From positions 1-64,000 of the forward strand of contig CALWGZ010000008.1 in NCBI GenBank assembly GCA_944380285.1: a DNA stretch of 64,000 nt. The letters are read 5' to 3'. Numbering within the stretch: position 1 is the stretch's first letter; every line of letters begins with the position of its first letter. The notes beneath the pieces are model-generated. The model searched no databases, was not told where the DNA came from, and saw only the letters and a list, made by a program, of their open reading frames with translations. This stretch comes from an uncultured Christensenellaceae bacterium (GTDB lineage Bacteria > Bacillota > Clostridia > Christensenellales > UBA3700). Below, one piece after another: positions 1 through 7,709 of the stretch. The position numbers and the translations under genes are program-made.

Positions 1-385
1 CGCGTACCGGATCCGGCCAGAAATATATGGATTCAAAGGACACCGCCCTGTCAAATGTATCGTCTCGATACGGCAGACGCATGGCATCGCCGCACAAGAT
101 ACTGCACCTGTCCGCATATTTTTTGGTCGCTTTACGGCTGCATGCAACGCTTTCCTCCGAATAATCGATGCCGTCCGCGCGGCTTTTCGGGCAGCGCTCC
201 AGAATGCGGACAAGATTGCCTCCGCCGCCGCACCCGACGTCCAGGACGCTTTCCCCGTCCGAAAGCGGACAAACTTCAAACGCCCAAAGCGCGAGAGGCG
301 CATGACCTTTGTTCATTGCACTCACTACCCATTTACCGAATTTACCTTCCGGTTTTTTGCAATTTTTTAAGAACTTTTTTAACAT
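1..385 (-). CDS. SAM-dependent class I methyltransferase, C-terminus off window
   Basis: This reading frame is open from ATG at 385 to the left window edge, giving 128 residues with the C-terminus missing. Near residue 45 it contains LDVGCGGGGNL, the glycine-rich motif I of class I SAM-dependent methyltransferases. This is followed by an acidic residue at the end of the second strand (ADGIDYSEES) and by CGDAMRLPY and FDRAVSFESIYFW, which correspond to the later SAM-binding and substrate motifs. A GAGGTG ribosome binding site lies seven bases before the ATG. The gene follows the GNAT gene by 15 bp in the same direction, so the two are probably co-transcribed. The substrate cannot be told. Small-molecule methyltransferases of this shape are common in Firmicutes accessory regions. 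Confidence 0.85.
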   Translation of the reverse strand, partial: MLKKFLKNCKKPEGKFGKWVVSAMNKGHAPLALWAFEVCPLSDGESVLDVGCGGGGNLVRILERCPKSRADGIDYSEESVACSRKATKKYADRCSILCGDAMRLPYRDDTFDRAVSFESIYFWPDPVR

Positions 386-400
386 ATAGCCTTGCACCTC

Positions 401-1021
401 TTATAATTTATACTCGTACACCAGCGATCTGCCGGGAGTGCCGAAGGAATACGGCTTTTCCCATACGAGTTTGAAACCGCGCTTTTCATAGAATGTGTAT
501 GTAGCATCCGTATCGGTGAACACGCGCACCGTCTTTACGCCGCTTTGAATGCACCGCTCCTTAAAGGCTTCCCAGAGCGCCGTTCCCAGCCCTTTGCGGA
601 AATCTTTGCGCGAGCAGAGTGCCATCAGTTCGCAGTCGCAGGCGAGCGGCGTATCCTTGCCGTTCTCTTTAAGTTTCTTATAAAAGAGATCGAACTGTGC
701 CTTGAACGGTGCGGACATCTTGTAGCCGCCGAACATAAACTTGAAAAAGCACCTTAGCCATGCCTTATAGTGCGGTTTTGCGTCGTGCGTTTTGGCAAGC
801 AATTTGTCAAAACTCTTTTTGTAATGCCCGACAATAAACCCGACGACCTGCCCTTCGCTCTCCGCGACGTATGTAAACGAGCACTTTTCGATGAGCACCT
901 GCGCGTAGTCGCGCAAAAATATCTTATCCTTTTCCGTCAACGGACAGTCGAAAAAACTTTCGTAAAAGCATTTCGCACAGGCGGGAACGTCTCTCTCCTC
1001 GTATTTACGGATGACAAACAT
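401..1021 (-). CDS. GNAT family N-acetyltransferase
   Basis: This 206-residue protein looks like a GNAT acyltransferase, which moves an acetyl group from acetyl-CoA to an amine. The central part has a strand-turn typical of the fold (YVAESEGQVVGFIVG). The acetyl-CoA pyrophosphate-binding loop RKDFRKGLGTALW follows near residue 140, and the C-terminal strand carries VRVFTDTDATYTFYEKRGF, the usual GNAT ending with Tyr before the last turn. The start is supported by GGAGAT just upstream. It lies between a flavodoxin gene and a methyltransferase gene on the same strand. The substrate is unknown; antibiotic or small-metabolite acetylation are both possible. Confidence 0.88.
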   Translation of the reverse strand: MFVIRKYEERDVPACAKCFYESFFDCPLTEKDKIFLRDYAQVLIEKCSFTYVAESEGQVVGFIVGHYKKSFDKLLAKTHDAKPHYKAWLRCFFKFMFGGYKMSAPFKAQFDLFYKKLKENGKDTPLACDCELMALCSRKDFRKGLGTALWEAFKERCIQSGVKTVRVFTDTDATYTFYEKRGFKLVWEKPYSFGTPGRSLVYEYKL

Positions 1022-1212
1022 TTTCTATCTCCAAATGATATTTGCCGACAAAGCGTCGCGAACAGTTTTACGCCTCGCGGCGCTTCGCCGACATTCGCGC
1101 AGAAGACCGCAACATTTCACGCATCTGCGCTGCGCATCGCTCATATACTGCGTCTTGTATATTGCGCGATACCGATTTTTCTCCGACTTGCGATCGGTGT
1201 TTGGCTTGCGTC

Positions 1213-1632
1213 TTACTCTGCCGCCTTTTCGCCGAGCGCACCGCATGCCGCAAGCGCGTCGAAGTCAGGCTCATTGTTGCAAATGACCCCGTCTTCTATC
1301 ATGGTTCCGCCGGCGTCTTCGACTCGTTTTTGCCAAGTGCGCATCCACTCGCCGTCGCCCCAATCGTAAGAACCGAACAATCCGATCCTCTTGCCGGCGA
1401 GCGAACTTTCAATGGATTCGAAAAACGGCTCAAACTCACTGTCTTCGAGTTGCTCCGAGCCCATAGCCGGACATCCGAGAAGGATAGCGTCACTCTTCAA
1501 GACCTCGGCTGTCGCATGCGAAACATTCAAAAGTTCGACCTCGGCTCCCGCGCTCTTCGCGCCCTCTGCCACGGCGTTTGCCATTGCTTCCGTATTGCCG
1601 GTACCCGACCAATACACGATGGAAACTTTCAT
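1213..1632 (-). CDS. Short-chain flavodoxin
   Basis: The 139-residue product has the length of a short-chain flavodoxin. Residues 8-17 read WSGTGNTEAM, the loop that binds the FMN phosphate. LLGCPAMGSEQ and GSYDWGDGEW match the two loops that hold the isoalloxazine ring, with aromatic residues at the expected places. Flavodoxins carry single electrons in the cytoplasm and often replace ferredoxin when iron is scarce. The gene is 22 bp downstream of the DUF3793 gene on the same strand and very likely shares its promoter and operators, so it may belong to the same stress or metal response (inference). The start has a GGAGGT ribosome binding site. Confidence 0.93.
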   Translation of the reverse strand: MKVSIVYWSGTGNTEAMANAVAEGAKSAGAEVELLNVSHATAEVLKSDAILLGCPAMGSEQLEDSEFEPFFESIESSLAGKRIGLFGSYDWGDGEWMRTWQKRVEDAGGTMIEDGVICNNEPDFDALAACGALGEKAAE

Positions 1633-1654
1633 AAAATACCTCCTGAAAAATGTT

Positions 1655-2191
1655 TTAGGTCACATTGAATATTTGAGAGAGCGTTCTCCCTCTGTCCATA
1701 TGCCGACAGATGCAAGCGTTGCACCTGCGAAACCTCTCAAAAGTGCGCACCGCTTCGTCCGCATTTGCGTATACCTTCCATTCGCCGCACAAAATACATC
1801 CGTCCGGATCGCGCAAAAAACCTCGAACGTCGCAAAGCGGATAACCCAAAAAGATGCCGATCTCATGTGGAAATTCGCCGCTCATACGATCTTTTAACTG
1901 TTCCAGCGCATCTGCTGCCGTCGCATATTCGTACCCAAAGGAAGAGAGAAAGTTTTTCACCTCGGGACGAGCAAGATATTGCTCCAGCCGCATTTGATGA
2001 CAAACATAGACGAGCGATCGCACATCGCTTTCTCGCAAAAGTTCGAACAAAAAACCTTTGCTTGCAAAACGTCGCGCCAGCATGGTTAAGACATCCTCGT
2101 CGCCTTTCGGCAAATTTACGAGACTGGCGATTTTCAGTCCCGCAAACGTCACGCCGCAATGGCGACCGATGGCATATTCCGTTACGCTCAT
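1655..2191 (-). CDS. DUF3793 family protein
   Basis: I recognise this 178-residue protein as DUF3793 from conserved motifs: HCGVTFAGLKIASL near the N-terminus, FPHEIGIFLGYPL near residue 120, DVRGFL, and CGEWKVYANADEA toward the C-terminus. The family is widespread in Clostridia, has no assigned activity, and is often found near flavodoxins and ABC transporters. The frame is open to 2212, but the ATG at 2191 is preferred because AAAGGAG lies six bases upstream and the longer form would begin inside an operator palindrome. A consensus promoter (2262-2290) and two GTTCGC palindromes lie directly upstream. It heads a likely operon with the flavodoxin gene. Confidence 0.85.
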   Translation of the reverse strand: MSVTEYAIGRHCGVTFAGLKIASLVNLPKGDEDVLTMLARRFASKGFLFELLRESDVRSLVYVCHQMRLEQYLARPEVKNFLSSFGYEYATAADALEQLKDRMSGEFPHEIGIFLGYPLCDVRGFLRDPDGCILCGEWKVYANADEAVRTFERFRRCNACICRHMDRGRTLSQIFNVT

Positions 2192-2204
2192 AGCTCTCCT
2201 TTCA

Positions 2205-2220
2205 GTTCGCATATGCGAAC
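2205..2220. promoter_or_regulatory. Palindromic operator GTTCGCATATGCGAAC, copy 1
   Basis: This is a perfect 16-bp palindrome, GTTCGCATATGCGAAC. It lies between the promoter and the ribosome binding site of the DUF3793 gene, 33 bp (about three helical turns) from a second copy. The identical sequence recurs at 5901-5916 in front of the ABC exporter. The regulator that reads it is not obvious. It is not the Bacillus LexA box, in which the GAAC/GTTC arms are oriented the other way. Confidence 0.75.
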
Positions 2221-2237
2221 CGAACCGTATTTAATGA

Positions 2238-2253
2238 GTTCGCTTATGCGAAC
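2238..2253. promoter_or_regulatory. Palindromic operator, copy 2 (one mismatch)
   Basis: GTTCGCTTATGCGAAC differs from a perfect palindrome at one position. It sits at or just after the expected transcription start of the DUF3793 promoter, so a bound protein would block initiation or early elongation. Its start is 33 bp from that of copy 1, on the same face of the helix. Confidence 0.7.
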
Positions 2254-2261
2254 CTACTGCC

Positions 2262-2290
2262 ATTATATACGGAAGGGCGACATTTGTCAA
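2262..2290 (-). promoter_or_regulatory. Sigma-A promoter of the DUF3793-flavodoxin operon
   Basis: Read on the minus strand, there is an exact TTGACA (2290-2285), a 17-bp spacer and an exact TATAAT (2267-2262). It lies just after the stop codon of the ABC exporter gene, so the DUF3793 group can be transcribed separately. Both GTTCGC palindromes lie immediately downstream. Confidence 0.85.
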
Positions 2291-2308
2291 CCCTTCCGTA
2301 CAAGTTTT

Positions 2309-4039
2309 TCAGATACGCCACTCGCCCGACTGCTGTTGCAATTTGCACATCTTGGCATAGATGCCGCCCTTTGCAAGGAGCTCTTCGGGACTTCCCTGCT
2401 CTGCGACTTTGCCGTCTTTTAAGAGGACGAGCTTATCCGCGCCCTCTACCGTGCGCATACGGTGAGCGATGATGAGGACCGTCTTGCCCTTGACAAGCCG
2501 GGAAATCGCGCGCTGTATGTGCGTTTCGTTCTCCGCGTCGAGGGAAGCCGTCGCTTCGTCGAGGAGGATGACGGGCGAATCTTTTAAGAGCGCACGGGCA
2601 ATGGAAATACGCTGCCTCTCTCCGCCCGAAAGCGCCGAGCCGTTTTCTCCGATCATCGTCTGATAGCCTTCGGGGAGCTTTTCCACAAATTCGTCGCACT
2701 GCGCCTCCCTTGCCGCGGCAAGCACTTCTTCGTCCGTCGCGCCCTGCCGACCGATGCGGATATTTTCCATGACGGTGTTGTTGAACAGCGTTACGTCCTG
2801 AAAGACGATGGAATACGCCGAGAGCAGTTTTTCGGGATCGACGGTCTTGACGTCCGTGCCGCCGAGCGTGATTTTGCCGCTGTCCGCGTCCCAAAACCTT
2901 GCGGCAAGTTTGGCTGCCGTACTCTTTCCGCCGCCGGACGGGCCGATGAGCGCGGTAACTTCCCCCTGCTTTGCCGTAAACGACACTCCGGAAAGGACTT
3001 GCTCGCCCGTGTTATAGGCAAAGGACACATTGTCGAATTTTATATCGTAGCCCTGCGTTTTCAGCTCTGCCGTACCCGGCTGGACCGGATAGTTTTCGAT
3101 CTCGTTCATTCTCTCGATGGGAATGTTCGTGGAGATGATGGCGGCGAGGTTTTGCAGCGACGAACTCAACGGGTCGTACAGCCGCGACACGACCAAAAGA
3201 TACATAAAGAACGTCAACACGGTAATTGCGTTACTTGCCAGCAGCATGCCGCCGACAAGCGCAACGGTTCCTATGCCGAGCTTCAAAATCATCCCCGCAG
3301 GAACGACGAACAACGCGCTGCCGAGCTCGGACGCTATCATGCGCTTTTCCTGCAAATCTATCTTTTCATCCAAGCCTTCAAGGTACTTTTCTTCGGCGTT
3401 ATTGGACTTCAGATCACGCATGGTTTCGAGCGCTTCTTGAATACCCTCCGCTACGGCGAGTTTTGCCTCCGTCTGGCGGCGGGTAAAGTAATTCTGCACC
3501 TTGCCGGAAAACGCGACGATGGCGAGCGATACGGGCAGCACCCACAGCGCGGCGAGAGCCAATCTCCAATCGAAGATAAACAAGCAGACGGCGACGATGA
3601 CCGTAGAGATCATGGAGCCGAAAAATTCGGGGATCCAATGCGAGAAAGACTGTTCGAGCGTCGTGCAATCCGCCATGATGGTCGTGGTGAGGTCGCTCAA
3701 ATCGCGCTTCCCGAAGAAGGACAGCGGCAGTTTTCGCAGCTTTTCCGCGAGCGAGATGCGCCGCACAGAACTTTCTTTATATGTTGCGTAATAGGTCGCG
3801 CCGTACACCCAGCGGTAGGAAAAAAGAATGAGGAGAACGGCAGTAATCATGCCGGCGATATAGATCCACAGATGGTTTTGCGGCACGCCGCCCGCATACA
3901 AGTCTGATACAAGCAGATATAAAAGGCTGACAGGCAGCATGAGTGTGAGATTGTGTACCACGCAGGAAATGGTGGCAATGACGAGATCTTTTGCGCCCTG
4001 TCGCGAGAGCGCGTATTTTTTCATGATGTGATTCAACAT
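2309..4039 (-). CDS. ABC exporter, fused permease-ATPase, second half of heterodimer
   Basis: This 576-residue type IV ABC half-transporter has about six membrane helices in residues 1-310 and a C-terminal nucleotide-binding domain. The Walker A is GPSGGGKST (about residue 370), the signature LSGGERQR, the Walker B VILLDEATASLD and the switch IIAHRM. The three-glycine Walker A resembles the YbtPQ / IrtAB group of iron-siderophore ABC proteins. The frame is open to 4060, but ATG at 4039 has AGGAGG nine bases upstream and overlaps the preceding gene's stop as ATGTTGA, so I use it. It is translated together with the gene at 4033-5823 and presumably forms a heterodimer with it. The substrate is unknown; drug, peptide or metal-chelate export or import are possible. 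Confidence 0.93.
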   Translation of the reverse strand: MLNHIMKKYALSRQGAKDLVIATISCVVHNLTLMLPVSLLYLLVSDLYAGGVPQNHLWIYIAGMITAVLLILFSYRWVYGATYYATYKESSVRRISLAEKLRKLPLSFFGKRDLSDLTTTIMADCTTLEQSFSHWIPEFFGSMISTVIVAVCLFIFDWRLALAALWVLPVSLAIVAFSGKVQNYFTRRQTEAKLAVAEGIQEALETMRDLKSNNAEEKYLEGLDEKIDLQEKRMIASELGSALFVVPAGMILKLGIGTVALVGGMLLASNAITVLTFFMYLLVVSRLYDPLSSSLQNLAAIISTNIPIERMNEIENYPVQPGTAELKTQGYDIKFDNVSFAYNTGEQVLSGVSFTAKQGEVTALIGPSGGGKSTAAKLAARFWDADSGKITLGGTDVKTVDPEKLLSAYSIVFQDVTLFNNTVMENIRIGRQGATDEEVLAAAREAQCDEFVEKLPEGYQTMIGENGSALSGGERQRISIARALLKDSPVILLDEATASLDAENETHIQRAISRLVKGKTVLIIAHRMRTVEGADKLVLLKDGKVAEQGSPEELLAKGGIYAKMCKLQQQSGEWRI

Positions 4040-5823
4040 TTTGCACCTCCTACTTTCCAAGCAATGGATGTACGGTATTCGTCGTACATATTGTGATATA
4101 ACCCGTTTTGTTTCATAAGCTGCGCGTGCGTGCCGCTCTCTGCCACCTTGCCGTCTTTTAAGACATAGATATTGTCCGCGTTCTGCACGGTGGTGAGGCG
4201 GTGCGCGATCATGATGACCGTTCTGCCCTCCGCGAGCCGCTCAAACGCTCGCTGCACCGCCGCTTCGTTTTCGGGGTCGGCAAACGCCGTCGCCTCATCC
4301 AAGACGAGCACGGGCGCGTTTTTGAGCATGACGCGTGCGATGGCGATACGTTGCTGCTCTCCGCCCGAAAGATACACGCCCTTGCTGCCGATGACGGTGT
4401 CCACGCCCTGCGGGAACTTTGCTAATATATCGTCGCATTGCGCGTTGTGGAGAGCTGTGAGCACTTCTTCCCGCGTTGCCGAAGGTCTGCCCATGCGCAC
4501 GTTTTCCAAGATGGAGGTTTTCAAAAGTTTGCTGTCCTGAAAGACATAGGCGACGGTATCGTTCAGCGTCTGCCTGTCAATATCCCTGACATTGACGCCG
4601 CCCACTTTGACCGCGCCCGACGCCGTATCCCAAAAACGGGCTACAAGTCCCGCGGCCGTCGTCTTTCCTCCGCCGGAAGGACCTACGAGCGCCACCGTTT
4701 CCCCGGTTTTTACATTCAGCGAAATGCCGTCGATGGCGTTCCTGTCCGCACCTTCATAGGCAAAGGTCACGTCCTCGAACGCAACGGAATTGTCCTTCGG
4801 CTTTTGCGGCGCGGACGGTTCGGGCAGCGGCTTGATCGCCAAGATGCCGTCGATACGCTGCAAGGCGTCGGAAACGATCATATTGTTCTCGCTCATAAAC
4901 ATGACCTTCATCAGCGTGACCGAGATGATGGGCGTAAAAATGATATAGAAGATGAGGTTCAGAAGGAAGGTTCCGTCCACACCGCCCGCAGTAAAGCAAA
5001 GCCCCGCGACGATGAGCGGCACGAACACGCAGTTGATGGCGGTCATGAATGCGACCATCGGCCACATCAGGCTTTTGGTGTAGGCGATCACCCATGTATG
5101 GTAACTGTCTATGGAGCCTTTGAAACGCTTGAAGGAGAACACCGTCTGCCCGAACGTCTTGACGACGGGTACGCCGCGCACATATTCCACCGCCTCGTTG
5201 TTCATGTTTTCGAGTGCGCTCTGATACTCTTTCATTTTGCGCGCCATGTCCTTGCCCGTCATCTTGGACATGATAATAAAACCGAGTACGGTCGGGATGA
5301 GGCTCAAAAGTCCCAGCCGCCAGTCGAACACAAAGAGCAGCACGATCATCCCGACGGGCGTTGCGAACGCGCCCACCATGTCGGGGAGCTGGTGCGCAAG
5401 ATAGGTTTCCGTCGCCCCGCTCGATTCGTTGACGATACGGCGCACCCTGCCGCTGCCGAGGCTGTTCATAAACCCGACAGGGAGCGTCCCGATATGGCGC
5501 ATCGCCTTTTTCCGCATATTGCCCGCCACGCGGAACGCCGCAACGTGCGAACACATGAGTGCCGCGAAATAGACGAGCATGGAAATAAGAGCGCTGCCGA
5601 CCGCCCACCATCCGTACACGGAAAGACTGTCCTGCACCGCAGCAAAATTTCCGTCCGCTTGGATGACTTCACGCACGATGAGCCACACAAAGATGAACGG
5701 CACGAGCGCGGTCAGCGCGCTGACGGCGGAAAGCACCCACGAAAGATAGGTGAGCACCCTTCGCCGCCCCGCATAGTCCATCAAAACGGAAAGATTGCCC
5801 TTCCCTTTTGTCTTGCTTTGCAT
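4033..5823 (-). CDS. ABC exporter, fused permease-ATPase, first half of heterodimer
   Basis: The product has 596 residues with an N-terminal six-helix permease domain and a C-terminal ATPase domain. Visible motifs are Walker A GPSGGGKTT, signature LSGGEQQR, Walker B VLVLDEATAFADPE and switch MIAHRL. The DEATAFADPE form, with Ala-Phe-Ala in place of the common Ser-Ser-Leu or Ala-Ser-Leu, is the version I associate with siderophore or iron-complex ABC proteins such as YbtQ and IrtA; this is a family resemblance, not proof. Its 3' end overlaps the partner gene by seven bases. Upstream are two GTTCGC palindromes, and before them the TetR gene on the same strand. Confidence 0.93.
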   Translation of the reverse strand: MQSKTKGKGNLSVLMDYAGRRRVLTYLSWVLSAVSALTALVPFIFVWLIVREVIQADGNFAAVQDSLSVYGWWAVGSALISMLVYFAALMCSHVAAFRVAGNMRKKAMRHIGTLPVGFMNSLGSGRVRRIVNESSGATETYLAHQLPDMVGAFATPVGMIVLLFVFDWRLGLLSLIPTVLGFIIMSKMTGKDMARKMKEYQSALENMNNEAVEYVRGVPVVKTFGQTVFSFKRFKGSIDSYHTWVIAYTKSLMWPMVAFMTAINCVFVPLIVAGLCFTAGGVDGTFLLNLIFYIIFTPIISVTLMKVMFMSENNMIVSDALQRIDGILAIKPLPEPSAPQKPKDNSVAFEDVTFAYEGADRNAIDGISLNVKTGETVALVGPSGGGKTTAAGLVARFWDTASGAVKVGGVNVRDIDRQTLNDTVAYVFQDSKLLKTSILENVRMGRPSATREEVLTALHNAQCDDILAKFPQGVDTVIGSKGVYLSGGEQQRIAIARVMLKNAPVLVLDEATAFADPENEAAVQRAFERLAEGRTVIMIAHRLTTVQNADNIYVLKDGKVAESGTHAQLMKQNGLYHNMYDEYRTSIAWKVGGAKC

Positions 5824-5843
5824 AAATACCTCCTATATATCAA

Positions 5844-5859
5844 GTTCGTTATAGCGAAC
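5844..5859. promoter_or_regulatory. Palindromic operator, copy 3 (one mismatch)
   Basis: GTTCGTTATAGCGAAC is a near-perfect copy of the palindrome seen upstream of the DUF3793 gene. It lies 20 bp before the start codon of the first exporter gene, next to its GGAGGT ribosome binding site, in a stretch rich in TATATA. Confidence 0.65.
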
Positions 5860-5900
5860 TATATATCAAAAAATATTGCCTTATTTGCGTCTTTCGCGTG

Positions 5901-5916
5901 GTTCGCATATGCGAAC
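5901..5916. promoter_or_regulatory. Palindromic operator GTTCGCATATGCGAAC, copy 4
   Basis: This is identical over 16 bp to the copy at 2205-2220. Start to start, it is 57 bp from copy 3. The shared site ties the exporter operon and the DUF3793-flavodoxin operon to one regulator. Confidence 0.75.
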
Positions 5917-5933
5917 TATGCGTTCGAAAGAAC

Positions 5934-5948
5934 GGGGCTTAAAGCCCC
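5934..5948 (-). terminator. Possible terminator hairpin after the TetR gene
   Basis: GGGGCTT and AAGCCCC form a perfect stem around a single base, 18 bp after the stop of the TetR gene. On the minus strand only a short, interrupted T stretch follows (GTTCTTT), so termination may be partial and some transcription could continue into the exporter genes. Confidence 0.45.
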
Positions 5949-5966
5949 TGCCTCTTTTACCTTATA

Positions 5967-6587
5967 TTATGACAAACCCATGAGCTTATCCCAGCCCGCA
6001 TAGAAGAACTCGCAGACGGCGTCCACATATTCCATTGCATCCTCTTTGGGAAAGTCGTGCGCGACCACCTCGAACACGCCATTAAAAAGCGCGCTCGCAA
6101 GCATATGGTTGATGTCCCGCCGAACCGTCTTGACGGGCGCGCCGCTTTCGCGCAGCACGCGCATAAAGCGTTCGGTGCTCTCCGTTTCGTAGTCGATCAT
6201 GCGGTCGATGTAATGCTCGTAGCTCGAACCCGCACTGTGGCAGACGATGAGTTTGAAACTGTCAAAGTAGTCGTAGATGATGTCCATCATCACGCGCATC
6301 TTGCCCGATGTGTAGGAGTGCATCTCCCCTTTCTGCCGCTCCGCGGGAAAGGCGGCAAAATTTTCCTGCACGTCCGAAAAATAGGCGTACAGCTTCTCCG
6401 CGCCCTCGCCCACGATGGAGCAAAACATTTCATCCTTATCCGCAAAGCGGCTGTAAAGCATCCCCGTCGTGACGCCCGCGCGTTCCGCGATCGTGCGCAT
6501 GGAAGCGTCCGCAAAGCCTTTTTCCATAAACTCCGCTTTGGCGCACTCCAAAAGTTTTGAGTTGATGCTTTCGTCCTTTACTTTCAT
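5967..6587 (-). CDS. TetR/AcrR family transcriptional regulator
   Basis: The 206-residue protein starts with a TetR-type helix-turn-helix. ECAKAEFMEKGFADASM leads into RTIAERAGVTTGMLYSRF, with the FADKDEMF extension that follows in TetR proteins. The rest is an all-helical ligand-binding domain with no recognisable subfamily. It precedes the ABC exporter on the same strand, the usual layout for a repressor that controls an efflux pump. Its own promoter overlaps a pair of TAACAnTGTTA palindromes, which points to autorepression. The exporter has a different palindrome (GTTCGCATATGCGAAC), so it is uncertain whether this regulator binds there too. Confidence 0.93.
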   Translation of the reverse strand: MKVKDESINSKLLECAKAEFMEKGFADASMRTIAERAGVTTGMLYSRFADKDEMFCSIVGEGAEKLYAYFSDVQENFAAFPAERQKGEMHSYTSGKMRVMMDIIYDYFDSFKLIVCHSAGSSYEHYIDRMIDYETESTERFMRVLRESGAPVKTVRRDINHMLASALFNGVFEVVAHDFPKEDAMEYVDAVCEFFYAGWDKLMGLS

Positions 6588-6610
6588 GCTCTGTCTCGTC
6601 TTGTTTTTGA

Positions 6611-6649
6611 TAACAATGTTATTGTAACACTGTTATTCTATTCTGTCAA
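6611..6649 (-). promoter_or_regulatory. Promoter and paired operators of the TetR gene
   Basis: On the minus strand TTGACA (6649-6644), a 17-bp spacer and TACAAT (6626-6621) form a promoter. Two 11-bp palindromes, TAACACTGTTA at 6625-6635 and TAACAATGTTA at 6611-6621, cover the spacer and the -10 box, with starts 14 bp apart. Such paired sites over a promoter are typical of TetR autoregulation. Confidence 0.75.
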
Positions 6650-6711
6650 CGATTTTCCGCTGCTTGCACATTAAATAAAAATATTTTTTCGATCCGTCTC
6701 TGTCGGCCTTT

Positions 6712-7004
6712 TCAACGTCGCCGCGATTTGGCGCCTTTTACAACCTTTTGACTCGCATTCGTGCCGAGAACGTGATTTTTACACACGTTTTTCGTACGGA
6801 TCCCGAAATTTCCGTTGACTTTGCCCGCGCTGTCGACAAGCAAATGCCGCACCTGCCTCAACGCCTGCGGCACATAGCCCTTTATGCGGTCGATCTCGCT
6901 TTCGGACAAAAAGAGGTGCGTCGCCCGGACGGAACTTCCCAAGCTCGCGCCAATTCGGCGATCGTTTCCTCGCTCTTGGTCGCCGTCTTTTCGCACTTGA
7001 TCAT
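6712..7004 (-). pseudogene. Small gene after TetR, apparently frameshifted
   Basis: An ATG at 7004 overlaps the stop of the upstream TetR gene as ATGA and has AAAGGAG in front, so it looks like a translationally coupled gene. Its frame (beginning MIKCEKTATKSEETIAEL) stops after about 40 codons. The following ~65 codons with good house-style codon use lie in another frame, with segments SESEIDRIKGYVPQALRQV and KVNGNFGIRTKN, and run to a stop at 6712. The switch falls around 6925-6945. This could be a real inactivating frameshift, a sequence error, or chance. I do not recognise the family. Confidence 0.4.
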
Positions 7005-7531
7005 TCTTTGTCTCCTTTGTCATAGATCGCTTCCACGATCATTGCTGCAAGCGTTTGGGCGTCCTCTTTGCAGTCATCCTCGAGCCATTTCATCGACACG
7101 TTGTACAGCATCCCGGCATAGAGATAGGGAAGATAGCGGTTTTTATCGTTGTTGTCGCGCTCAAAATTTTGCACAAATTTTTTGTTGAGATAGCCGAGGT
7201 AAAGGTCGGTCAAATGAGCCTTCTGCAACAATTTGAAAGGCTCTTTATTTTGCTTGAACATCGTCAAAGTGTCGAAAGCGATCTTGATATGATCCTCTTT
7301 GCCCCGCGGGATAATGCGCTGTTCGAACACAAATTCGCGCGTGTGCCGCTCGAAGTAATATATGATGACGTCTTCCTTGCTCTTGAAGTAGCGGTAAAAT
7401 GTAGCCCTGCCGACGCCTGCCTTGGCGACGATGTCCGTAACCTTGATCTTTTCGTACTCGTACTCGTGCATGAGCTTGAAAAGCGCGGTCACGATGTAGT
7501 GTCTTGTGTACTCGTCGGGCGAATATTCCAT
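7001..7531 (-). CDS. TetR family transcriptional regulator
   Basis: The 176-residue product has a clear TetR DNA-binding domain: IVTALFKLMHEYEYEKIKV, DIVAKAGVGRATFYRYF and KSKEDVIIYYF. The C-terminal part resembles the DhaS / TetR_C family, with an LLQKAHLTDLYLGYL segment and a final MLYNVSMKWLEDDCK helix. Regulators with this C-terminal domain usually control a neighbouring membrane-protein or metabolic operon. The gene is divergent from the membrane-protein pair at 7710-9174 and shares a promoter region with it that contains a 12-bp inverted repeat. It is therefore likely to repress both directions; the ligand is unknown. Confidence 0.92.
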   Translation of the reverse strand: MEYSPDEYTRHYIVTALFKLMHEYEYEKIKVTDIVAKAGVGRATFYRYFKSKEDVIIYYFERHTREFVFEQRIIPRGKEDHIKIAFDTLTMFKQNKEPFKLLQKAHLTDLYLGYLNKKFVQNFERDNNDKNRYLPYLYAGMLYNVSMKWLEDDCKEDAQTLAAMIVEAIYDKGDKE

Positions 7532-7602
7532 GAGACAAACTCCTTTTTTTGTTTCGTTTGCGGCGACAGAAAGCGCCGTTTTGTCTTATCGCCTTTTGAG
7601 GC

Positions 7603-7660
7603 GGTTGACTTCTTGTCCTTCCTCGTCTTATGATACACTTGTCTCACAAAGAAGTCAACC
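7603..7660. promoter_or_regulatory. Back-to-back promoters within an inverted repeat
   Basis: GGTTGACTTCTT at 7603-7614 is repeated in inverted form at 7649-7660. Each arm carries a -35 box TTGACT. On the plus strand the -10 is TATGAT at 7629-7634 (18-bp spacer). On the minus strand it is TATCAT after a 17-bp spacer, overlapping the plus-strand box. The TetR gene and the membrane-protein genes are thus read from overlapping divergent promoters, which suits control by one repressor. The central TGTCTCA / TGAGACA motif also recurs at the TetR start codon. Confidence 0.65.
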
Positions 7661-7709
7661 GAAACGCGCGTCGGCACTCTCGAGACAAAATATAAAACGA
7701 GGTGAAAAA

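Noticed and set aside
1022..1212. Arg-rich minus-strand frames between the GNAT and flavodoxin genes
   Set aside because: They have no ribosome binding site, odd composition and no family resemblance; I treat the stretch as intergenic.
4438..6003. Long plus-strand frames opposite the ABC exporter genes
   Set aside because: They are His/Asp/Arg-rich shadow translations of the real genes, without start signals.
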